Positions 1 to 4,458 of a stretch of 8,071 nucleotides of DNA are shown here, piece by piece (positions within the stretch are counted from its first letter, which is position 1; each line of letters starts with the position of its first letter). The position numbers and the translations under genes are program-made. The DNA is from Zetaproteobacteria bacterium (lineage in GTDB: Bacteria > Pseudomonadota > Zetaproteobacteria > Mariprofundales > Mariprofundaceae): NCBI GenBank assembly GCA_021545665.1, contig JAJRTX010000036.1, positions 1-8,071 of the forward strand, in the 5' to 3' direction. The notes under the pieces were generated by a model. It was not told the DNA's origin. It searched no databases and saw only the letters and a program-made list of their open reading frames with translations.

Positions 1-207
1 AATCTTTCAGGACTGGGCATTATGATCATTGATCGAATGGATGTGCTCGATGTTTCAAGCAGGGCGCAGTTTATGGGCTGGATCAGCCAGGTAATGCCAG
101 AATATGAATCCATCCTGATATTTGCCACGCTTAAAAAATTGCCGACTCTGCCAAAGGGCATGAAAACGCACTGGATTGAGTCAGGTGAGATTAAATTTAC
201 TGCATAG
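1..207 (+). CDS. C-terminal end of a phage ATPase (partial, cut by left edge)
   Basis: The frame is open to the first base of the window, so the ATG at 22 is probably internal and the gene starts to the left. The 68 visible residues begin NLSGLGIMIIDRMDVLD: a hydrophobic strand ending in Asp-Arg, which looks like a Walker B or adjacent strand. An R-A-x-F-x-G-W helix follows, then a hydrophobic strand (ILIFATLK) and a short tail with HWIESG. From memory, this pattern matches the C-terminus of SbcC/RecN-like AAA ATPases of phage recombination modules. That family link is an inference from recalled patterns. The Walker A motif would have to lie outside the window. The alternative is a stand-alone 61-residue protein from ATG 22, for which AGGA at 9-12 could serve as ribosome binding site. 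I prefer the partial-gene reading. Confidence 0.6.
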   Translation, partial: NLSGLGIMIIDRMDVLDVSSRAQFMGWISQVMPEYESILIFATLKKLPTLPKGMKTHWIESGEIKFTA

Positions 208-257
208 CACTTCGATTAACTATGTTGAGCAATGTCTACCCCGGGTTGGAGGGAATA

Positions 258-443
258 ATGGAAAAACGCTGCACTGGTATCTGCCAGAAGATTAAAGACC
301 TTGATGAGTTTGGCAAGAACTGTCGATCCCCTGACGGGCATGCTTATAAGTGCAAGGAGTGTGTGAAAATCCCCAACAAAGCCATAGGACGGCGCAGTGC
401 GATACAAGCACTCAGTAGCACGTTCACGCTGGGTAAGGTTTGA
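258..443 (+). CDS. small zinc-ribbon-like phage protein
   Basis: A 61-residue protein with four well-placed cysteines: C5 and C9 (C-x3-C) near the N-terminus, and C32 and C35 (CKEC) after a D-G turn. Between them is a K-D-L-D-E-F segment. This spacing resembles the short phage zinc ribbons of the form CxxC...K.L.EF......DG....CK.C, sometimes found at the N-terminus of HNH nucleases. No HNH catalytic residues are present, so it is probably a metal-stabilised nucleic-acid or protein binding domain only. The start at 258 is chosen over the longer ORF from 222 because GGAGGG at 248-253 sits just upstream and the extra 12 residues precede the conserved fold. C22 is a fifth, unpaired cysteine. The first pair is C-x3-C rather than the usual C-x2-C, which weakens the metal-binding claim. 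Confidence 0.65.
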   Translation: MEKRCTGICQKIKDLDEFGKNCRSPDGHAYKCKECVKIPNKAIGRRSAIQALSSTFTLGKV

Positions 444-470
444 ATACATTGCCTATGGGCAGGAGAGATT

Positions 471-653
471 ATGGAAAAACCATATTTTGTGATGCTAAGA
501 CATCCTGGTGGTGAATATTTTTTGCCGCTTGTTGATGATGATGACGAGTGCATTCAGTTTGAAACTGCGATAGCAGCTCATGCAGGAGCAAGAGATAGCT
601 CACTTGGAAGTGATTGTGGTTATGAAATTTTTGATTTTAGAGAAGGTTTGTAA
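471..653 (+). CDS. small acidic hypothetical phage protein
   Basis: A 60-residue protein I do not recognise. AGGAGA at 462-467 is a good ribosome binding site for the ATG at 471. The chain starts with a strand-like segment (PYFVMLRH), a Gly-Gly turn, then YFLPLV and an acidic run of four aspartates followed by glutamate (DDDDE). An alanine-rich helix and a final YEIFDF strand follow. This suggests a compact beta-beta-alpha-beta fold. It lies 27 bases after the zinc-ribbon gene and 37 bases before the next gene, all co-directional, so it is probably co-transcribed with them. The general layout recalls the protein at 1424-1594, but the similarity is too weak to call homology. Confidence 0.6.
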   Translation: MEKPYFVMLRHPGGEYFLPLVDDDDECIQFETAIAAHAGARDSSLGSDCGYEIFDFREGL

Positions 654-690
654 CACCCATCACACCGGTTAATCACGAGTATAGGAGTTA

Positions 691-828
691 ATGATGACTG
701 AATGGTTAATTGAGTTTTGGCGCGAAGACCCCGTGTTATTGAGTATTATCGGAGTATTTGTCATTGCTCTATTAGTTGGTGTAATAGGCGGCGCTTTTAT
801 TGATTCTGGCGGAACATCTGGAATATGA
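691..828 (+). CDS. 45-residue one-helix membrane protein
   Basis: A short ORF starting at a double ATG (691 or 694), preceded by AGGAG at 683-687. The first 13 or so residues are polar with charged groups (EWLIEFWREDP). One hydrophobic segment follows at about residues 15-36 (LLSIIGVFVIALLVGVIGG), then a short Gly/Ser-rich tail ending at TGA. This fits a single transmembrane helix in the inner membrane. The function is unknown. Tiny membrane proteins in phage early regions often modify host membrane functions or superinfection, but nothing in this sequence identifies a role. The good ribosome binding site, tight packing and coherent membrane helix are the reasons for calling it real. Confidence 0.5.
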   Translation: MMTEWLIEFWREDPVLLSIIGVFVIALLVGVIGGAFIDSGGTSGI

Positions 829-862
829 ACAACTCAATCCCCTTAGTGGGCGGGAGTAATGA

Positions 863-943
863 ATGGCTTTATTGATAGCAGCTATTGGTTGCGTCCTTTT
901 GATAATTATTATTGATATTATTCACCTGTGGAGAAACCAATGA
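863..943 (+). CDS. 26-residue hydrophobic micropeptide
   Basis: A very short ORF with a good ribosome binding site (GGGAG, 852-856) six bases before the ATG at 863. The peptide is almost all hydrophobic (MALLIAAIGCVLLIIIID) with a basic end (HLWRNQ), as in a minimal single-pass membrane peptide with its C-terminus in the cytoplasm. Its TGA overlaps the ATG of the following gene (ATGA at 940-943), the hallmark of translational coupling. An alternative frame from ATG 859 gives an 18-residue peptide and is less plausible. The function is unknown: it could be a bona fide membrane peptide, or a leader ORF whose translation opens the next start site. Confidence 0.4.
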   Translation: MALLIAAIGCVLLIIIIDIIHLWRNQ

Positions 944-1158
944 ATAATAACCCGACCGAACTATTAGAAAAGGCTACAGCTCTCGTAGAGGATAGTGCTA
1001 TGGAATCAAGCCTTGTAGCTGAACAAATCATCAGCTTAATCCAGCAACACGACAAGCAACACTACGAAACCAAGGTGCGTGAGGCGATAGTGGAAGCATT
1101 TGGAAGTTTGCCCTATAAAGACTTAGCACTCAAAGCCGCAGCAGAGGTGTTCAAGTGA
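940..1158 (+). CDS. small helical hypothetical protein, paralogue A
   Basis: A 72-residue protein starting at ATG 940, with GTGGAG at 928-933 as ribosome binding site. A longer ORF from GTG 928 is possible, but that GTG is part of the ribosome binding site. The sequence is predicted helical, charged and soluble: NNNPTEL at the N-terminus, a middle I-x-x-L-I-Q-Q-H segment followed by QHYETKVREAI, and a C-terminal KAAAEVFK. The next gene encodes a clear relative sharing the same start, the QHY...VREA block and the end, so the two are tandem duplicates. The start overlaps the preceding stop (ATGA) and the stop overlaps the next start (GTGA). I do not recognise the family. From memory, many phages carry short proteins with an I-x-x-L-I-K-Q-H-Y type motif in early regions, with no known role. 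Confidence 0.7.
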   Translation: MNNNPTELLEKATALVEDSAMESSLVAEQIISLIQQHDKQHYETKVREAIVEAFGSLPYKDLALKAAAEVFK

Positions 1159-1318
1159 ACAATAACCCGACTGAGCTAACCGAGAAAATACGCATAGAAC
1201 TTGCTTGCCATAGCAGGAATGACCGTTTGTCTGGAATAAGTTTTGACAGGGAAACAGAAACCGCAGAACGCATTGATAATCTAATCAAGCAACACTACGC
1301 CATCGAGGTGCGTGAGGC
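1053..1318 (+). repeat. tandem-duplication remnants shared by the two paralogues
   Basis: Two exact blocks are repeated at one constant offset of 233 bases. CAAGCAACACTACG occurs at 1053-1066 and 1286-1299. AGGTGCGTGAGGC occurs at 1073-1085 and 1306-1318. A third, near-exact block covers the gene ends: 1132-1160 and 1401-1429 share AAAGCC, AGGTGTT and AAGTGAAC. These are the conserved parts of a gene duplicated in tandem, not a separate element. Confidence 0.75.
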
Positions 1319-1427
1319 AGTAGGTAAAATTGAAGGTCATACAAATGAACTAGACGCATTTGCGGAATTAGGGGGTTTACTTGACAGAGATATTGTACTC
1401 AAAGCCACAGAGGAGGTGTTTAAGTGA
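1155..1427 (+). CDS. small helical hypothetical protein, paralogue B
   Basis: A 90-residue protein starting at GTG 1155, which overlaps the previous stop (GTGA 1155-1158). The ribosome binding site is AGAGGTG at 1143-1149, inside the last codons of paralogue A. It shares MNNNPTEL-x-EK at the start, IxxLI(K/Q)QHY...EVREA in the middle and D-x-x-LKA-x-x-EVFK at the end with the gene upstream. Relative to that copy it carries extra residues in the first third and before the C-terminal helix (around GHTNELDAFAELGG). The middle block is also near-identical in DNA: CAAGCAACACTACG and AGGTGCGTGAGGC recur at the same 233-base offset. Tandem duplication followed by divergence and insertion or deletion is the simplest explanation. 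Function unknown. Confidence 0.72.
   Translation: MNNNPTELTEKIRIELACHSRNDRLSGISFDRETETAERIDNLIKQHYAIEVREAVGKIEGHTNELDAFAELGGLLDRDIVLKATEEVFK
1411..1418 (+). promoter_or_regulatory. ribosome binding site embedded in the end of paralogue B
   Basis: AGGAGGTG is a full-length Shine-Dalgarno match. It lies five bases before GTG 1424 and within the codons for Glu-Glu-Val near the end of the upstream protein. It decides the GTG start of the next gene. The equivalent site at 1143-1149, one base poorer, serves GTG 1155. Confidence 0.7.
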
Positions 1428-1594
1428 ACATAAATTTAGATGTTAAAAGGTTTTTAGTGTGCAGCACAGGCGAGGAAGTTGAATTTCCCCTACCAGAAGA
1501 TTCGCTCGAAGCCGCAAAAACGCTGTGCGGAATAATGCAGGCAGAAGAGAAAAATAGCGAAACTTGGCACATTGTGGCCGAGCTTAGTGAATAA
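1424..1594 (+). CDS. 56-residue hypothetical phage protein
   Basis: The ORF begins at GTG 1424 overlapping the stop of paralogue B (GTGA 1424-1427), with an excellent ribosome binding site at 1411-1418, and ends at TAA 1592-1594. The protein starts MNINLDVKRFLVC and continues with a GEEVEFPLPED turn, an alanine-containing helix (EAAKTLCGIMQAEE) and a last strand (WHIVAEL). This is a plausible small alpha/beta fold. I do not recognise it. The strong ribosome binding site and the coupled start make it a credible gene despite its size. Its end overlaps the next candidate gene by eight bases. Confidence 0.65.
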   Translation: MNINLDVKRFLVCSTGEEVEFPLPEDSLEAAKTLCGIMQAEEKNSETWHIVAELSE

Positions 1595-1730
1595 CAGGAA
1601 AACTATTGAAGCTCACCTTACAGGTTCACCGAGCTTTTCAAATAAAGTGAAACCTGCGCGTCTTGTTATAAGCCGGACTAGCGGAGGCTGTGCGAAAACT
1701 GACCACAACAGATGGAAGCCTATTCCATGA
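1587..1730 (+). CDS. 47-residue hypothetical protein, short coupled ORF
   Basis: The frame is open from GTG 1587, inside the last codons of the upstream gene, to TGA 1728-1730, and fills most of what would otherwise be a gap. The product starts MNNRKTIEAHL and contains ARLVISRTSGG and a DHNRW-x-PIP tail, so it is basic. Its GTGAAT start resembles the GTGAAC starts of the two genes before it. The ribosome binding site is weak, so translation would depend on reinitiation after the upstream stop. The stop overlaps the next ATG (ATGA 1727-1730). A shorter form from GTG 1647 is possible. There is no family assignment; the call rests on the continuous chain of overlaps. Confidence 0.45.
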   Translation: MNNRKTIEAHLTGSPSFSNKVKPARLVISRTSGGCAKTDHNRWKPIP

Positions 1731-1846
1731 GCCACAAACAAAGCCGTACACTTACTCTTGTACATGAGTGTCGGGCAGAACGTAAGACTGTCGCTGGAAT
1801 CGTAACCAGCACGAATTTAGAAAACAACACTGAGGTAAAAAAATGA
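1727..1846 (+). CDS. 39-residue hypothetical protein, short coupled ORF
   Basis: The ATG at 1727 overlaps the upstream stop (ATGA), and the TGA at 1844-1846 overlaps the ATG of the next gene (ATGA 1843-1846). TGGAAG at 1713-1718 is a modest ribosome binding site. An in-frame ATG at 1712 would add five residues but has no ribosome binding site. The peptide (MSHKQSRTLTLVHECRAER, then KTVAGIVTSTNLE and a polar tail) is basic at the front with two hydrophobic strand-like stretches. The last codons hold the GAGGT (1831-1835) that serves the next gene. No family is recognised. The two-sided overlaps argue for a real gene, but the short length leaves room for chance. Confidence 0.45.
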   Translation: MSHKQSRTLTLVHECRAERKTVAGIVTSTNLENNTEVKK

Positions 1847-2208
1847 GCGAGAACAACGAAAAACCGGTAACCAACATGACCGATGTTAATCACTTCCTGC
1901 AACACCTGGATGGTGGTGTATTCGAGCAGAAGATAGCCTCAAAGCTGTCAGAAGTGGCGCTGGGTGTAATGATCCACGAGAAAAAGGGAAAGCTTGTCCT
2001 GACCTTTGATCTTGAGAACATTGGTAGTAGCCAGGTGGGCATTGCGCATACTATTCAATTCCAGGTGCCAACAAAATACGGCCATCGCGGCGAAACCAAC
2101 AAGACCACTACGCCCATGCACGTAGGCAATGCTGGGAAAATGACTTTCTTCCCAGACAATCAACTGGGCCTGTTTAAAAGGGAAGTAGCACCAAAAGCAG
2201 AAGCTTAA
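1843..2208 (+). CDS. YfdP-like small protein upstream of DUF2303
   Basis: A 121-residue soluble protein. The ribosome binding site is GAGGT at 1831-1835, seven bases before the ATG. A polar N-terminus is followed by a helix (NHFLQHLDGGVFEQKIASKL, residues 16-35), then SEVALGVMIHEKKGKLVLTFDLE, an IAHTIQFQVPTKYG strand pair (about 67-80), and a TPMHVGNAGKMTFFPDNQ segment (90-107). From memory this is the pattern of small phage proteins that usually sit directly before DUF2303 genes. The E. coli prophage order yfdP-yfdQ is a possible parallel, recalled and not checked. The role is unknown. The basic, strand-rich core makes nucleic-acid binding conceivable, but that is a guess. It is 25 bases from the DUF2303 gene and surely co-expressed with it. 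Confidence 0.75.
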   Translation: MSENNEKPVTNMTDVNHFLQHLDGGVFEQKIASKLSEVALGVMIHEKKGKLVLTFDLENIGSSQVGIAHTIQFQVPTKYGHRGETNKTTTPMHVGNAGKMTFFPDNQLGLFKREVAPKAEA

Positions 2209-2233
2209 TCAACCAATAACGAGGAACAACACA

Positions 2234-3043
2234 ATGTCATTATCAAGAGAGGCGCTAGGGCGCATTGAAGAACTTGTCGCAGCAGGTTTAAAAATAGAAG
2301 GTACATGGACTCAGCCGGTTGCACTGCCAGCTGGCGTAACCATTCACGACCTTGAGCAGTACCAGAAGTACCGTTATCAATTTCGCGGCTCAATGAAAAC
2401 AGAGTGCATCAAAGACTTCATTGAATACTGCAACGGGCAGAACACCGGAAGCTGTTTCATTAACAGAGAGGATATGCGTGCCAATGCAATATTTGATGTT
2501 GGCACCTTAGACAAGCCCGGTCACTGCAAGCACACTAGCTTTCTTGAACTGCAACCAACAGCGGCCTTTATGGCAATGAAAAGAAAGTTCGACAAGCGAA
2601 TTTCACAGCAGGATCTTGCCGAATTCATTGAAGATTGGCGCGAGATAGTTCAATTAAGTGATGAATCTGTTGAGAGCATTCCGATCAGTGCGGGTATTGC
2701 TGCAATTAGAAAGGTGACCATTAAGACTACAAGTGATTCTGAGCACAAGGTAGGTAGTTTTAGTGAGAGCGCGTCAAGCATGGATCAGTTGGATGCCAGC
2801 AGCGGCGAAAATAACCTGCCTTCGTATCTTGATTTCACCTGTGAATCACACCACGGGCTTAAAGAGCGTGGTTTTACCATGCGAATCAGCCTGATCATTA
2901 CTGGTGACAGGCCGGAATTTATCCTTCGGCCAATTAAGTTCGATGTAACCATGGAGAAGGCCAGCGATGAATTCCGGGATATCATTAAAAAAGATTTGAG
3001 CAAAGACATACCACAGTACATGGGGTATTTTGATCAAAAATAA
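2234..3043 (+). CDS. DUF2303 (YfdQ-like) phage protein
   Basis: A 269-residue protein with the DUF2303 layout; E. coli YfdQ, recalled, is of similar size. The ATG at 2234 follows GAGGA (2221-2225). Recognisable blocks in order are: YQFRGSMKT with IKDFIEYC (residues 48-66); the NREDMRANAIFDVGTLDKPGH block (77-97), typical of the family; LELQPTAAFMAMK (104-116); and SQQDLAEFIEDW (124-135). The C-terminal half is strand-rich, with FTMRISLIITGDRPEF (214-229) and a basic end. The family is widespread in phages and prophages, next to recombination and replication genes, and has no established biochemical role. No membrane segment or signal peptide is visible, so it is cytoplasmic. It is full length and shows no frameshift. 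The family call is solid; any function would be speculation. Confidence 0.88.
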   Translation: MSLSREALGRIEELVAAGLKIEGTWTQPVALPAGVTIHDLEQYQKYRYQFRGSMKTECIKDFIEYCNGQNTGSCFINREDMRANAIFDVGTLDKPGHCKHTSFLELQPTAAFMAMKRKFDKRISQQDLAEFIEDWREIVQLSDESVESIPISAGIAAIRKVTIKTTSDSEHKVGSFSESASSMDQLDASSGENNLPSYLDFTCESHHGLKERGFTMRISLIITGDRPEFILRPIKFDVTMEKASDEFRDIIKKDLSKDIPQYMGYFDQK

Positions 3044-3045
3044 CC

Positions 3046-3065
3046 GCCCACGTTAATAATTGGGC
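3046..3065. other. weak intergenic hairpin after the DUF2303 gene
   Basis: GCCCA (3046-3050) pairs with TGGGC (3061-3065) around a ten-base AT-rich loop, in the short space between two + strand genes. There is no T-run after it on the + strand, so it is not a proper terminator in the reading direction. It could attenuate or stabilise the message, or be chance. Confidence 0.25.
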
Positions 3066-3085
3066 ACTTAAAAGAGGAAGCTAAA

Positions 3086-3415
3086 ATGAGTACAGACGAA
3101 GCAGAAGTTATAGAAACGACAGATCCAAAGTATGTGATTATCAGCGGCATGCTGTGTAATGCCTTCACGCATGAGCCGATCCCTGAAGATGAACCTATCT
3201 TCATTCTCCGGGCCAAGGATATCCACGCATACGGCACGCTTGATCACTATGAAGATCTGTGCCGTGACCAGGCACACCGCGAGTCCGTTGCTAAGCGCAT
3301 GGTTGATTTTGATGGTTTCAGGGATGAAAACCCGGATCGCATGAACGAGCCGGACAGCATTACCGATGGTGATTTTGCGGAACCCCGGCAGGCGAACAGG
3401 GTGAAGGTGAAGTAG
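3086..3415 (+). CDS. acidic hypothetical phage protein
   Basis: A 109-residue protein with GAGGA (3074-3078) eight bases before the ATG. By my count it has about 25 acidic and 13 basic residues, so it is strongly acidic. The core EDEPIFILRAKDIHAYGTLDHYEDL (residues 34-58), followed by a helix (ESVAKRMVDFDGF, 66-78), recalls short phage proteins of the form EPxFxLRxxDxxA...V..W..L. Those are found in early or replication regions and, as far as I recall, have no assigned role. The C-terminal 25 residues are polar and probably disordered. It follows the DUF2303 gene by 42 bases and is likely co-transcribed. The acidity could suggest DNA mimicry, but the evidence is thin. Confidence 0.7.
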   Translation: MSTDEAEVIETTDPKYVIISGMLCNAFTHEPIPEDEPIFILRAKDIHAYGTLDHYEDLCRDQAHRESVAKRMVDFDGFRDENPDRMNEPDSITDGDFAEPRQANRVKVK

Positions 3416-3428
3416 CTGGAAAAAAGTA

Positions 3429-3554
3429 ATGTATGACCACGTTCATGAGGGTGACTGGCAACCAGAGCCAAAATGGCTGGGTATATTGCTCATCCTCGCT
3501 GCAATATTGGCAGTAATAATGGCCGCGGTCATCTATTCACTTATCGCTGATTAA
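3429..3554 (+). CDS. 41-residue one-helix membrane protein
   Basis: The ORF starts at ATG 3429, 14 bases after the previous stop. GGAAAA at 3418-3423 is a modest ribosome binding site. A polar, Trp-containing N-terminus (YDHVHEGDWQPEPKW) is followed by one long hydrophobic stretch (LGILLILAAILAVIMAAV, about residues 17-34) and a short end. Topology rules favour a single inner-membrane helix. It is the third such tiny membrane protein on this strand, and it precedes a secreted protein. Function unknown. The reasons for accepting it are the clean membrane segment, the tight spacing and the lack of any better ORF in 3416-3608. Confidence 0.5.
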   Translation: MYDHVHEGDWQPEPKWLGILLILAAILAVIMAAVIYSLIAD

Positions 3555-3608
3555 GGCGTATATTCAAACTTCCATGATTGGAAAAACAAACAGAACGGAG
3601 CATGTAAT

Positions 3609-3950
3609 ATGAAAACTTTGACAAGTATGTTGGTCGCTGCATTGATGGTGCTGTTTTCAGCAACATCGTTTGCCAGTGACCTGAGCACAGGCTATACAGT
3701 AGATAACCCGGTGTATTTTTCTGCGGTACTAACCGTGGATTCGCCAGCAGTTCCGGCAAAGGCTGGTATGGCCAGTGGTCCGGCTTCTGGTAGTGATTGG
3801 CTTACGGCCATGGCACCAGGCTCCAACAAAGACACGACAAGCCCTTGCTCAAATATCGACTGGCTAATTATCACCAAAGGTATGGCGATGGCATGTAAAA
3901 CGGCTAAGGAACCAGTCGAAAAACCAATCAAGATACCGATTGCTATTTAA
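3609..3950 (+). CDS. exported hypothetical protein with signal peptide
   Basis: A 113-residue protein. It begins with a textbook Sec signal peptide: a Lys near the start, a hydrophobic core (MLVAALMVLFSATS) and a likely cut after SFA at residue 22-23. GGAG at 3597-3600 is the ribosome binding site. The mature chain (about 91 residues) is rich in Ala, Pro, Ser and Gly in the middle, with two cysteines (C80 and C96) that could form a disulfide in the periplasm, and a Lys/Pro-rich end (KEPVEKPIKIPIAI). There is no lipobox. The family is not recognised. As the last gene before the convergent terminator, it is well placed as an accessory (moron-like) gene acting in the host envelope, for example in superinfection exclusion, but that is inference from location and export only. 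Confidence 0.7.
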   Translation: MKTLTSMLVAALMVLFSATSFASDLSTGYTVDNPVYFSAVLTVDSPAVPAKAGMASGPASGSDWLTAMAPGSNKDTTSPCSNIDWLIITKGMAMACKTAKEPVEKPIKIPIAI

Positions 3951-3970
3951 TGGGTAGGTAGCCTATGAAT

Positions 3971-3997
3971 AAAAAGCCCCTTAATCGGGGCTTTTTT
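3971..3997. terminator. bidirectional Rho-independent terminator between convergent gene sets
   Basis: AAAAAGCCCC (3971-3980) pairs with GGGGCTTTTT (3987-3996) around the loop TTAATC. The stem has five A-T pairs and five G-C or C-G pairs. On the + strand it ends in six T; on the - strand the complementary A-run gives another T-run. It sits 21 bases after the last + strand stop and touches the last - strand stop, so it can end both transcripts. Confidence 0.9.
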
Positions 3998-4211
3998 ATA
4001 TGCTGAACAGTTTTACCGCACAATCACTTAGCTCTATAGCCAGTTTAGAAGTATATTCGGCAAACTCACCCCAAGTAACATCACCTTCTTTAATGTCACT
4101 GATCTCGCACGTTGTCAATCCGCTGCCTCGCTCTTGCGATCTGGTTTCGAACCAGCTGCAAGATGTCAGAAGGCATGTACTGATTAACACAAAGGGTATC
4201 AATTTCTTCAT
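3996..4211 (-). CDS. o-spanin (Rz1-like outer-membrane lipoprotein)
   Basis: A 71-residue lipoprotein, the outer-membrane half of a two-component spanin, which fuses inner and outer membranes in the last step of lysis of Gram-negative hosts. The signal is MKKLIPFVLISTCLLTSC, with the lipobox L-T-S-C at Cys18 and Ser at +2, which favours outer-membrane sorting. The mature chain is about 54 residues and ends TWGEFAEYTSKLAIELSDC. This is like the D-L-x-E-Y-x-x-x-L-x-x-x-L-x-x-C tail I recall from many phage o-spanins. It is not proline-rich, unlike lambda Rz1. The ATG at 4211 has CAGGAG a few bases upstream, inside the i-spanin gene. The first 116 bases overlap that gene in another frame, the classic Rz/Rz1 arrangement. 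Confidence 0.82.
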   Translation of the reverse strand: MKKLIPFVLISTCLLTSCSWFETRSQERGSGLTTCEISDIKEGDVTWGEFAEYTSKLAIELSDCAVKLFSI

Positions 4212-4458
4212 CAGTGAACTCCTGTGGTACCTTTATTATCTTATCCTTATATTTAATCACGATCTTTGTAACAGGGCTTGATTCTATGAGCGCAGCTGTT
4301 TCCGTGCTGATCTCAGCGCCTAGCTCGTTATCATCAGCTACCTGCTCTCTATCCGCCTTAAACTGCGCTGATTCGTGTCTAGCGTTCATTCCATAAGCAC
4401 CAATACCAATGCCTACTATCAACGACAAAAGCACGCCTATTGATGGTGGGATGTTCAT
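4096..4458 (-). CDS. i-spanin (Rz-like inner-membrane protein)
   Basis: A 120-residue protein with one N-terminal membrane segment (about residues 6-23, IGVLLSLIVGIGIGAYG) and a periplasmic remainder. The rest is charged and helical. It includes VTKIVIKYKDKIIKVPQEF (63-81), a pattern common in Rz-like proteins, then a Cys-Val-x-x-x-x-P-S-D segment (89-97) and a helical, basic end. It would span the periplasm to meet the lipoprotein encoded within its own 3' part. The start overlaps the stop of the holin-like gene (ATGA 4455-4458), so the two are translationally coupled. The identification rests on topology, the embedded lipoprotein and the neighbours, more than on a specific domain hit. Confidence 0.8.
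   Translation of the reverse strand: MNIPPSIGVLLSLIVGIGIGAYGMNARHESAQFKADREQVADDNELGAEISTETAALIESSPVTKIVIKYKDKIIKVPQEFTDEEIDTLCVNQYMPSDILQLVRNQIARARQRIDNVRDQ

Noticed and set aside
222..257. Longer start of the zinc-ribbon gene at ATG 222
   Set aside because: There is no ribosome binding site before 222, while GGAGGG at 248-253 points to ATG 258. The extra residues do not extend the domain.
859..915. 18-residue ORF from ATG 859
   Set aside because: The frame starting at ATG 863 has better spacing to the GGGAG site and gives a coherent hydrophobic peptide coupled to the next gene.
1595..1842. Non-coding RNA or promoter region in the apparent gap
   Set aside because: No convincing -35/-10 pair or stable RNA fold was seen, and two overlapping ORFs account for the whole stretch.
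4000..4281. 93-residue + strand ORF opposite the spanin genes
   Set aside because: It is antisense to two overlapping genes with strong evidence, and begins within the terminator region with no ribosome binding site.
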